DNA of 20,233 nucleotides from the NCBI GenBank assembly GCA_040902855.1, contig JBBDWN010000105.1:1-20233 (forward strand), in the 5' to 3' direction. The notes under the pieces were generated by a model. It worked only from the letters and a program-made list of their open reading frames with translations, ran no database searches and was not told the DNA's origin. This document shows positions 6,835 to 14,096 of this stretch, piece after piece. Position 1 is the first letter of the stretch, and every line of letters starts with the position of its first letter. Source of the DNA: DATHWB01 sp040902855. Its GTDB lineage: Bacteria > Actinomycetota > Acidimicrobiia > Spongiisociales > ZC4RG35. Both the position numbers and the translations under genes were made by a program.

Positions 6835-9800
6835 TCATGACACTCTTGGTGGTTGGCCCCTGGTCGTGACACGATGATCGGCTCGACGCAACATGTCTAG
6901 GTCTCGACCTACCGTGGAGCCGCTCACCCCCAGGGCCCTGGCCAGATGCTCGATAGACGGCGCAGCACCCTCGTACGCGGCCTCGGTCACCAAGCGCAAC
7001 AACCGTCTACGTCGACGATCGATGGATGACGCAACTCGGGCATCGTCTGGATGGTCGATTGTCCAGGTGACCAGGCGCAGTTCGGCAACTCCCAGCGGGC
7101 GTCCCGTTGGGGCTCCGACCGCCGGAAGCTGAACCTCGATGGTTTGAGGTGTAAGCCGGATCCCGGCCGCCACGATCTCCCTGTGCTCGGGTACTCGCTC
7201 GACGGCAACCTCACGCTCCTCGATCGGGAGCCCCTCGAGTGCGGTCTCGAGCAGCCGGTGGGCGAGCAGGGCCGCCTGGCGAGCTTCCTCGCCACTGCCA
7301 GCCGCCCGCGCGGCGAGAGCATGGCGGTGATGGACCAGATAGGCGCGTTCCACACCATGCGTGAGGCGTGCAACTGCCCGTCGGGTGGCTGCAATGGCGT
7401 CCTGTTGCCGTCCGGCGGCGAGGAGGGCGGAGCCGCGAATCGAGAGCAGCTCCACGGCCAGGTCGTCGAGCTCCGCCTCAGTTGAGACCCTATCTGCCTG
7501 ATCGAGGGTGGCGAGCGAGGCTTCGTGATCTCCACGCTCCAGATGGAGGAGGGCGAGGGCACGGAGATGCTGAACCTCGAGGACCCGGTTGCCGGTCCCG
7601 ACGAGTGTATGCAGACTGCCCTCGAGCAGGCGATGCGCCTCGTCGTGACGACCCTGTCGTCGTGCCACCCCAGCGATGACCTCCATGCATTGTGCCTCAC
7701 GCGCCCTGTCCCCGATATCGACGAAATGCCGTCTCGCCCGGGTCGCGTCGGCCTGGGCCCGGTCGTCGTCGCCGAGCAGGCTGTGACGCACCGAGGCAGC
7801 GTTGGCGAGCACCATCGCCTCGCCCCGGAAGTTACCCAAGTCTCCGAAAATGCGAGCCGCGCGGTCGTATCCGGAGAGGGCATCTGCCACCCGACCCACG
7901 AGGTAGTCGAGGTTGCTGCGATTCACCAGGTTGACTCCCTCGCCGTGGCGATAGCCGATCCTCAGGCACAACTCGATGGCCCGTTCGAACTCGGCGCTGG
8001 CCCGGACTCCATCACCGCGTTGACGAAGGGCACGTGCCTGGATCCCGGCCACCTCCGCCTCACCACGCAGATCGCTCAACTCCCGATAGATGCTCAACGC
8101 CTGCTCGAGATGAGGCAATGCTTCGGCTGACCGTTGCACCTCGACCAGGGTGCTGCTCAGTTCGGTGAGCGCTTCGGCGCGCCGCTGGTCGTTGCCGGTC
8201 GCCGCTCCCACTGCAGCCTCCAACGGTGGCACAGCCTCCAAGGGTCGGCCCGACCAGCGTATGCAAGTGCCCAACGCAACGAGGGAGGCCGCCAGCGCGG
8301 CTCGATCACCCGCTTGTCGCTCCACCTCGACCGACCGCCGAGCGGACTTCTCCGCCGCGGGGAAGTCACCGGTGTGCGCCAACAGCCATGCCCTCCGCCG
8401 TTCGAGATCGCCCCGCAGATCCGGATTCGACCGAGCCAAGGTCGCCATCTCCTCGATCACTTCGTGTTGCTCGCTGCGCCGTCCAAGAACGTTGAGCACG
8501 GTCTCAAGATGGGCCAGGATCCGATGCCGATCCTGTGGTGACCACATTGCCTGTGAAGCCGCCGCCCGAGCTTCCCGTAGGTGTTGAAGGGCCGTGGCGT
8601 AGGCATTGAGCATCTCCGCGCGCAGACCCGCCTTGAAGAGGAAAGTGGCAGCCCGATCGGGAACTCCGCCCTCCCGAAAGTGGTGTCCGATGGCTTCTAC
8701 GTCCTGGGGGTCGTCCTGTGTCAGCGTCTCGGCCAGCCTCCGGTGCAGCTCCATCCGGCGAGCTGTGTCGATGCGCTCGTACACGACCTGACGCACCTGG
8801 TCGTGGGCTATCCGGTATTGACCGTCCCCCTCGTCGCTGATGAGACCACGATGCAGCAGCTCGTCCACGGCGTCGAGGATGGAACGTCGGGGAAGGTCGG
8901 CCCCTGCGGCGAGCAGGTCAAGATCGACCGGATCACCGTACACCGCGGCGAGCTCGTATACCGCCGAGACGTCGGCACCGAGCAAGGACATCCGGGCGTC
9001 GATCACCAACCGCACGCGGGGTGCAACCGGCATGGTGCGTACTGCCAACTGACGATCGAGCACGCCGGCCGGGTCGTCACCGACCTCGAACAAACCCTGA
9101 TCCCGCAGCGCCAGGAGTGTCTCCAGGGCGAAGAGAACATTGCCCCCCGTCCGGCGGTGAAGCTGGGAGGCAATGGCTGGCTCGAGTCTGCCCAGACCAA
9201 GGATCCGCTTGACCATGTCTCCCAGCTCGAACACGGAGAGCGGGGATAGCACGACCCGTCCTAGACCAGCGGCGCGGTCGAGGTGGCGCAATACGTCCCA
9301 CACCTCGGGGTCGCCTCGAGCCTCCTCGCTCCGGTAGAGGAGCAGCAGAAGGATCCGGGAACCGGCGAGACGCTGACCCAGCTGGGTGAGAACGCTGAGA
9401 GTATCGGCGTCGGCCCAATGCACGTCGTCGACGATCACCAGGTGGGGTGCAATCTTGCCGAGAGCACCGAGGGTATGGACGAGCGCCTCTTTCATCCGGG
9501 TCGACTCCTCCGCGGGACGCAGTGGAGCGGAGGCCGAAGAAGGGAAGACCCGACCGCTCAGCCCGGGCGCCAGACGCAGAGCCTCTCTCAACCAGACCGG
9601 TGTCACCTGCTCGGAGAGCTGCTCCGCCCGGAGCGGGCTCAGCGATTCGAGCACTCCAACGAGCGGAGCGAAGGGACGCAACGCTCCAGGGGTGCACCTT
9701 CCCCAGCTCACTTCGAACCCGCGCCATTCGGCATCCTCGGCTGCCTCCAGCGCAAGGCGGGTCTTGCCCACACCGGGCTCTCCCTCCACAAGCACTACCC

Positions 9801-10692
9801 CGCCGGGCCCGGCGAGCACCCGCTCCAAATAGTCAACCAGTGCGCGGCGCTCGTCTTCTCGCCCTACGAACGGAACCTCGGTAAGGCTGCCCAGCATTAC
9901 CGCCCGATCTTCACCCTGGAGAGGCCGGATCCCGGCACGTCGTTGTCTGACGATCTTGTCGTACAGATCCATCGTCGGTTCGGAGGGTTCCGTCCCCATC
10001 TCGTCTGCAAGCACCGACCGGCAGCGCTCGAACTGCTGCATCGCCTCGCTGGTCCGCCCGAGCAGGTGACAGAGACGCATAACCTCCTGATGGGCTTCCT
10101 CACTGAGGAGGTCGTGGTGGGTGAGCCGGCGGGCGTAGCCCAACGCCTCCTCGTAGGCGCCGCCGGCCTTGGCGACGTCGACGAGGCGACGGAGGGCGAC
10201 CAGATAGCGCTGACGATAGTGAACCTGGTCGACCACGACCCAGTCGTCGAAGAACCCGGCGAGGAAGTCGCCCCGGTAGAGCTCGACGCACGCGCGTACT
10301 GCTGCGACATCGACCGTGGCTCCGCCTGGCGGGTCCCGGCGAGAGAGAAGCGATGAGTCGAAGATGCGATCGAAATCCTCGACATCAAGCGAATAGGGCA
10401 TGGTGGTGTCGAAAGTGAGGGTGTCGGTAGTCACCGCCAGATGGGACACTCCGCTGTCGGTCACCACGTTCTGAATCTGCCACAAGGTGTGGCTGAGGCG
10501 ACGTCGAGCCCTCCCCTCGGGAAGGTCGGGCCAAAAGGAGCCAGCCAGCAGGTCGCGCTGTTGGGGCCGGCCCCGATGCATCACCAGCCAGGCGAACAGC
10601 GACCGCCCCGCCCGCGATGCGATGGGGGGCAAAGGGACACCTCCGCGCTCCAAGAGGAAGCCACCGAAGAGGTGTATTCGCAGAGCCTCCAT
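6835..10692 (-). CDS. AfsR/SARP-like giant regulator: wHTH–BTAD–AAA–TPR–C-terminal HTH
   Basis: A 1285-residue predicted transcription factor of the STAND ATPase class. Residues 1–95 are a SARP-type winged helix (IHLFGGF, then RSLFAWLVMHRGRPQQRDLL). About 100–250 is a bacterial transcriptional activation domain (ELYRGDFLAGF, ending with ADEMGTEPSEPTMDLYDKI). An AAA ATPase starts with VPFVGRE (273–279), has Walker A GEPGVGKT (304–311) and Walker B VIVDDVHWADAD (419–430). From about 640 to 1180 there are helical TPR-like repeats. The last ~55 residues hold an extra helix-turn-helix (SIEHLARALGVSGSTVGRDL). Such proteins couple a bound ligand or partner to ATP-dependent activation of a nearby gene set, often secondary metabolism, but no biosynthetic genes are present here. 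The start at 10692 is the first ATG. GC is high (45/60 in one sampled line), unlike the adjacent kinase gene. Confidence 0.9.
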   Translation of the reverse strand: MEALRIHLFGGFLLERGGVPLPPIASRAGRSLFAWLVMHRGRPQQRDLLAGSFWPDLPEGRARRRLSHTLWQIQNVVTDSGVSHLAVTTDTLTFDTTMPYSLDVEDFDRIFDSSLLSRRDPPGGATVDVAAVRACVELYRGDFLAGFFDDWVVVDQVHYRQRYLVALRRLVDVAKAGGAYEEALGYARRLTHHDLLSEEAHQEVMRLCHLLGRTSEAMQQFERCRSVLADEMGTEPSEPTMDLYDKIVRQRRAGIRPLQGEDRAVMLGSLTEVPFVGREDERRALVDYLERVLAGPGGVVLVEGEPGVGKTRLALEAAEDAEWRGFEVSWGRCTPGALRPFAPLVGVLESLSPLRAEQLSEQVTPVWLREALRLAPGLSGRVFPSSASAPLRPAEESTRMKEALVHTLGALGKIAPHLVIVDDVHWADADTLSVLTQLGQRLAGSRILLLLLYRSEEARGDPEVWDVLRHLDRAAGLGRVVLSPLSVFELGDMVKRILGLGRLEPAIASQLHRRTGGNVLFALETLLALRDQGLFEVGDDPAGVLDRQLAVRTMPVAPRVRLVIDARMSLLGADVSAVYELAAVYGDPVDLDLLAAGADLPRRSILDAVDELLHRGLISDEGDGQYRIAHDQVRQVVYERIDTARRMELHRRLAETLTQDDPQDVEAIGHHFREGGVPDRAATFLFKAGLRAEMLNAYATALQHLREARAAASQAMWSPQDRHRILAHLETVLNVLGRRSEQHEVIEEMATLARSNPDLRGDLERRRAWLLAHTGDFPAAEKSARRSVEVERQAGDRAALAASLVALGTCIRWSGRPLEAVPPLEAAVGAATGNDQRRAEALTELSSTLVEVQRSAEALPHLEQALSIYRELSDLRGEAEVAGIQARALRQRGDGVRASAEFERAIELCLRIGYRHGEGVNLVNRSNLDYLVGRVADALSGYDRAARIFGDLGNFRGEAMVLANAASVRHSLLGDDDRAQADATRARRHFVDIGDRAREAQCMEVIAGVARRQGRHDEAHRLLEGSLHTLVGTGNRVLEVQHLRALALLHLERGDHEASLATLDQADRVSTEAELDDLAVELLSIRGSALLAAGRQQDAIAATRRAVARLTHGVERAYLVHHRHALAARAAGSGEEARQAALLAHRLLETALEGLPIEEREVAVERVPEHREIVAAGIRLTPQTIEVQLPAVGAPTGRPLGVAELRLVTWTIDHPDDARVASSIDRRRRRLLRLVTEAAYEGAAPSIEHLARALGVSGSTVGRDLDMLRRADHRVTTRGQPPRVS

Positions 10693-11202
10693 ATGCCAAC
10701 GCTACCGGCGATGGGAGCGACGTTCCATTTCTGGATGGTCAAGCACCTCTCGATGGAGAACAGGATTGAGAACTCGAACGGGGTTGGGAGAGCGAACCCA
10801 GCTGGAGTCGCTCACGGATCGTCACGACGCCACCCACGACCAGCACGGCCGGCGACTCGACATTGACCTTTCCGGCTGCGATCGCACCGAGGGTGGTGGT
10901 GGCGATGCGCTCGTCCGGGGTCGTTCCCCGCTCGATGAACGCTGCCGGCTGACTCGCAGGCCGGCCGGCGGCGATGAGCTTGTCGGCGATGTGGGCACGG
11001 TGGGTGACTCCCATCAGATCGACCAGGGTGTCGACCGTGGCGTGGCGGGCCCAGGAGTTCCGACGAAGACGATTGTCGAACAACGTTTAGCGACCGGACG
11101 AACTGCCGACGGGGAGAGGGACGACCTGCGTCTGATGACTGATGGACCGGTATCAGGCCGACACGCCAAGCGAGAAGTCGTCGTCTGCAACAGGGAAGTG
11201 GC
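10693..11202. other. 510-bp gap without an intact gene
   Basis: Apart from the methyltransferase remnant, I see no intact gene here. The stretch 11084–11202 before the tadE-like gene has no recognisable frame, repeat or terminator. The upstream side of the AfsR-like gene (10693–10740) shows no convincing promoter pair. This gap is the right-hand edge of the interruption in the Tad locus. Confidence 0.5.
10799..11053 (-). pseudogene. C-terminal fragment of uroporphyrinogen-III C-methyltransferase
   Basis: The minus-strand frame from 11083 contains about 85 residues that match the last third of SUMT/CobA. These are WARHATVDTLVDLMGV, then the AAFIERGTTPDERI and TTTLGAIAA blocks, and finally ESPAVLVVGGVVTIRERL. 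SUMT makes precorrin-2 for siroheme and cobalamin, and full enzymes are about 250 residues. The N-terminal SAM-binding part is absent: upstream of the Trp at about 11053 the frame is not SUMT-like. After RERLQLG the frame drifts on to a stop at 10739. There is no start signal, so this is a 5'-truncated remnant. It reads towards the AfsR-like gene. No other tetrapyrrole gene is nearby. Confidence 0.65.
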
Positions 11203-11634
11203 ATGGGACGGAGCCGAGCGATCAAAGTACGTGCACCGGTTGCACCGCAGGAGTCGCGGCGTCTTTCGTCGAGCACGAACGATCAGGGGATGGCGACCCT
11301 GCCGACGGTGGTAGCGGCGACGTTGGCGCTCGCCACGTTCGTGCTCCTCGCCAATCTCGTGCTCGTCCAGTACGCCCGCGGGGTTGCTCGGACCGCCGTG
11401 GACGAAGCCGTGCGTCACGCGTCGGTCAGCCAGTCTGCGGTCGACGTGTGTCTCGGCGCGGCCCGAGACGTGTTGTCCGATCTCGTCGGCGGATCCTTCG
11501 GTGCGGACCTCGAAGCCGACTGCTGGGTCGACGGCGATGTCGTGTTCGCGACTGTCGAAGGTCGCGTGCCTGGGATCGTTCCGTTGCTGTCTGACTTCGA
11601 TGTCGTGGCCCGTTCGGCGGCCGTCACCCGATGA
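11203..11634 (+). CDS. TadE-like pseudopilin (first of three)
   Basis: A 143-residue protein with a 29-residue hydrophilic leader ending NDQG, then a hydrophobic segment (TLPTVVAATLALATFVLLANLVLVQYA) and a ~90-residue exported domain with two cysteines (CLGAA, DCWVDG). The AVDEAVRHA segment just after the membrane helix is typical of TadE-like proteins. The prepilin-like glycine is at residue 29, but the +5 position is proline, not glutamate. AGGGAAG (11192–11198) serves as ribosome-binding site for the ATG at 11203. The N-terminal leader is longer than in its two partners and directly abuts the remnant-rich region, so the natural 5' end may have been altered. It overlaps the next gene by 4 bases. 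Confidence 0.7.
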   Translation: MGRSRAIKVRAPVAPQESRRLSSSTNDQGMATLPTVVAATLALATFVLLANLVLVQYARGVARTAVDEAVRHASVSQSAVDVCLGAARDVLSDLVGGSFGADLEADCWVDGDVVFATVEGRVPGIVPLLSDFDVVARSAAVTR

Positions 11635-12053
11635 CCGAGCGTGGGACCGCTCCGATCGAGCTTGCCGTGGGCGTCCTGGTTCTTTTGATCCCGGTCGCTC
11701 TGCTCGTGTTGTCTTTCGGACCCGTCCTCGAACGGCGGGTCCTCGCCCGGTCGCTCGCAGTCGAGACGGCGCGGACGCTGGTCGAAGCGAACGGAGTCCT
11801 CTCGGATGGCGACCTGGCGCGCCTGGTCTGGCAGGCGGAGTCGGCGGGGGCCGACCCGGCCTCGATCCGTGTGGAGTTGTGCGGCGCCCGGGAGGTTTCT
11901 CTCGTCGACATCGACGGGTGTCCGAGCACATCTGGGGAGGGCGTGGAGGTCCGTGTCGAAGTGCCAGTCGAACCCCGGTTGCTGCCGGGTGGACCGGCGG
12001 CGGTGTCGTACACCCACCTGGAGCCTGTCGAGCAGTACCGGAGCAGACCGTGA
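11631..12053 (+). CDS. TadE-like pseudopilin (second)
   Basis: A 140-residue protein starting at an ATG that overlaps the previous stop (ATGA). It begins MTERG|TAPIE: a five-residue leader with glycine at −1 and glutamate at +5, an ideal class III prepilin-peptidase site. A hydrophobic helix follows (LAVGVLVLLIPVALLVLSF). The exported part has the VETARTLVEA helix and a two-cysteine segment (ELCGARE, DGCPS). TadE-type minor pseudopilins are thought to prime or cap Flp pili. The 4-base overlaps on both sides imply translational coupling with its neighbours. Confidence 0.75.
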   Translation: MTERGTAPIELAVGVLVLLIPVALLVLSFGPVLERRVLARSLAVETARTLVEANGVLSDGDLARLVWQAESAGADPASIRVELCGAREVSLVDIDGCPSTSGEGVEVRVEVPVEPRLLPGGPAAVSYTHLEPVEQYRSRP

Positions 12054-12451
12054 GCGAACGGGGCTCCGTCACCTTTTGGCTGCTTGGGCTTGCCTTTGCC
12101 CTGATGAGCCTTGGCGTCCTCAGCGTCGACCTGTGGAGTCTCATCGCCGAGCGCCGAGAACTCGCCGGTCTGGCTGATGCGTCCGCGATCGCCGCCGCCT
12201 CGGCGATCGATGAAGGCGAGTGGCGGCGATCCCAGGAACTCGTGCTCGATCGCGACGAAGCGGTCCGCCGCGCCTGGGACGTGGTGGCGTCGGCCGACGA
12301 GCTCGAACCCACGATCACCTTCGACTCTGACGGTGTGACAGTCGTGGTGTCGGTGACGCGAACCGTCGAAACGGCGTTGCTGGCTCTGGCAGGACGGGAC
12401 CTGGTGACAGTGAGCGCCGCCTCGCGGGCTACCGCCACCCTCGGAGACTGA
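12050..12451 (+). CDS. TadG-like short membrane protein
   Basis: A 133-residue protein from a GTG that overlaps the previous stop (GTGA). It opens MSERGSVTFW, then a hydrophobic helix (LLGLAFALMSLGVLSVDLWSLI), then ERRELAGLADASAIAAASAID, the hallmark of TadG/pilus-assembly N-terminal domains. The C-terminal half has two β-rich stretches (TITFDSDGVTVVVSVTRTVE). It lacks the von Willebrand domain of full-length TadG, so it is a short form. The ERG leader resembles that of its neighbour, but the +5 residue is tryptophan. It is the last Tad gene in the window. Confidence 0.72.
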   Translation: MSERGSVTFWLLGLAFALMSLGVLSVDLWSLIAERRELAGLADASAIAAASAIDEGEWRRSQELVLDRDEAVRRAWDVVASADELEPTITFDSDGVTVVVSVTRTVETALLALAGRDLVTVSAASRATATLGD

Positions 12452-12474
12452 GCTGGCACCGTCCGGGGACCGAA

Positions 12475-12504
12475 TTTCCACTACCTGGGTAGTGCGAATA
12501 CGAT
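12475..12504 (+). promoter_or_regulatory. suf promoter with palindromic operator
   Basis: A TTTCCA −35-like box (12475–12480), an 18-base spacer and a TACGAT −10-like box (12499–12504) precede the sufD GTG at 12514, with no Shine–Dalgarno sequence. The mRNA may therefore be leaderless or nearly so. CACTACC-TG-GGTAGTG (12479–12494) is a palindrome with perfect 7-bp arms that overlaps the −35 edge and the spacer, where a bound repressor would block polymerase. An Rrf2 or ArsR-type iron–sulfur sensor is a reasonable candidate ligand, but that is inference. Confidence 0.6.
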
Positions 12505-12513
12505 CGCGGTCCC

Positions 12514-13788
12514 GTGACTGATACCTCCCTCGCGCTCGATCGCGCTACCAACGAAGCACGCGCAAAGACCGTTTCGGCCGATATGGCCGGGCCGATGACG
12601 GCCGCGTTCCAGGTGTTCGAGGCGACGGAGATGCCGCATCCGAAGAGCGAGCAGTGGAAGTACCTCGAGATCGACCTCGACCTGGCCGGCCTGGCGCTTG
12701 CCGACGCCGGCACCCCGCTGCCACCAGGCGACTTTCTCTCGGCACTCACCGACCGATCGGCCACCGTCACCATCGTCGACGGCGCCGTGACCGAATCGAC
12801 CGCAGACGATCCGATCTCGGTGGAGCGGATCGCCACTCTTTCCGGTGACGACCTCGCACGCATCATCGACCTCTTCGAACCCGGTCGGGACAAGTTCGCC
12901 GCCGCCCGCGCCGCCTTCGGTGTCGACGGCGTGCGGGTCCGCATCCCCGACGGCGCAGAGATCGAAGCCCCGGTCGTCATCGACATTCAGGCGACCCAGC
13001 CCGGTGCGTCGTTCCCCTACGTTTCGATCGAGGCGGGCACCAACGCCGGCTGCCCGGTGGTCGTGGTCTACCGGTCGGCTCCCGGCGTGGACCTGGTCGT
13101 CTCCCCGCAGATCGGTCTGCATCTGGGAGACGGCGCCCGCATCCGTTTCCTCGGCGTCCAGAGCCTCGATCTCGCCGCCACCGGTGTGGTCCACCAGCGG
13201 GTGCTCCTCGGGCGCGACGCCTCGGTGCAATTGGGAGAAGTCGGGCTCGGCGGCCATCTGGGTCGTCTCGACCTGGTCATCGACCACATCGGTGACGGGT
13301 GCTCGAGCGAGGTGGTCGGCGTGTTCTTCGGTGAACGCGACCAGACCATCGACTACCGGATGGTCCTCCATCACCAGGGCAAGCGCACCTCGTCGAACGT
13401 GCTTCTGAAGGGCGCCGTCGAGGACTCAGCCCAGTCCGTGTTCGTCGGGCTCCTCAAGATCGACAAGGACGCCACCCGGACGTCTGCGTTCGAGACCAAC
13501 CGCAACCTCGTGTTGTCCGAGGACGCCAAGGCCCACTCCGTACCGAATCTGGAGATCGAATGTGACGATGTCATCTGCGGTCACGGGTCTTCGGTCGGTC
13601 CGCTGGAAGAGGAACACCTCTACTACCTGATGTCCCGCGGAATCCCGAAGATGAAGGGCGAGCAGATGCTCATCAAGGGCTTCTTCCAGGAGATCATCGA
13701 CCGACTCCCGGTTCACGGTCTCGAAGCGCCGGTCGCCACCGAGATCTTCAGCCGGTTCGTCACTGCCCAGGAAGAGGGCCGCGTCTGA
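12514..13788 (+). CDS. sufD: Fe–S cluster assembly scaffold protein SufD
   Basis: A 424-residue SufB/SufD family protein, called SufD. It has an N-terminal helical part containing SEQWKYLEIDLDLAGL, which matches the SEEWRYT segment of SufD. A β-helix core follows, then a C-terminal signature (NLEIECDDVICGHGSSVG, then LMSRGIPKMKGEQMLIKGFF). In known systems SufD pairs with SufB and SufC to build Fe–S clusters in the cytoplasm. The GTG at 12514 was chosen because it follows the −10 box; no better ribosome-binding site exists. Its stop overlaps the Rieske gene start (TGATG). No sufB lies upstream; the Tad genes do. Confidence 0.9.
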   Translation: MTDTSLALDRATNEARAKTVSADMAGPMTAAFQVFEATEMPHPKSEQWKYLEIDLDLAGLALADAGTPLPPGDFLSALTDRSATVTIVDGAVTESTADDPISVERIATLSGDDLARIIDLFEPGRDKFAAARAAFGVDGVRVRIPDGAEIEAPVVIDIQATQPGASFPYVSIEAGTNAGCPVVVVYRSAPGVDLVVSPQIGLHLGDGARIRFLGVQSLDLAATGVVHQRVLLGRDASVQLGEVGLGGHLGRLDLVIDHIGDGCSSEVVGVFFGERDQTIDYRMVLHHQGKRTSSNVLLKGAVEDSAQSVFVGLLKIDKDATRTSAFETNRNLVLSEDAKAHSVPNLEIECDDVICGHGSSVGPLEEEHLYYLMSRGIPKMKGEQMLIKGFFQEIIDRLPVHGLEAPVATEIFSRFVTAQEEGRV

Positions 13789-14096
13789 TGTGGCTCGAAG
13801 TCCTTCGCGAAGAAGAGGTGGCGGACGGCGCCGGAGTGCGGGTCGACGTGGGCGACCAGCGCATCGCGGTGTTCCGTGACGGAGAGACTCTGTACGCGGT
13901 CGGCGACCGCTGCTCACACGCCGAGGCGTCGCTGTCGGAAGGCGACGTGTTCGACGGCGAAGTCGAATGTCCTCGGCATGGAGCCACGTTCGACCTCGCC
14001 AGCGGCAAAGCCATGTCGCTTCCCGCAACCAAGCCGATCCCCACGTATCGGGTGCGCACCCGGGAGGGTGTTGTCGAAATCGAGGTGTCGCAGTGA
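13788..14096 (+). CDS. Rieske [2Fe–2S] ferredoxin-like protein in the suf operon
   Basis: A 102-residue small soluble Rieske protein. The cluster ligands are CSH (C42, H44) and CPRH (C61, H64), in the NirD/BphF-type arrangement with the loop CSHAEASLSEG before and GATFDLASGKAMSLP after. Its position between sufD and sufC is the usual actinobacterial suf order, suggesting a role in electron supply or cluster transfer during assembly. The ATG overlaps the sufD stop by one base, and its stop overlaps the sufC start (GTGA), so translation of all three is coupled. Confidence 0.88.
   Translation: MWLEVLREEEVADGAGVRVDVGDQRIAVFRDGETLYAVGDRCSHAEASLSEGDVFDGEVECPRHGATFDLASGKAMSLPATKPIPTYRVRTREGVVEIEVSQ

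Noticed and set aside
6662..6877. Plus-strand 71-codon frame between the kinase and the AfsR-like gene
   Set aside because: Overlaps the signal-peptide-like ORF on the other strand and the 3' end of the regulator; no ribosome-binding site and no protein-like pattern.
9283..10356. Plus-strand open frame of 357 codons within the AfsR-like gene
   Set aside because: Antisense to the BTAD and ATPase domains with intact Walker motifs; no ribosome-binding site or family.
5026..11202. Prophage or intact transposon
   Set aside because: No integrase, transposase, phage structural gene or clear terminal repeats were found; only gene remnants suggest past recombination.
11014..12459. Minus-strand open frame of 481 codons across the three Tad genes
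   Set aside because: The plus-strand genes have coupled starts, membrane helices and pilin-type leaders; the antisense product is Arg/Ser/Pro-rich without a recognisable fold.
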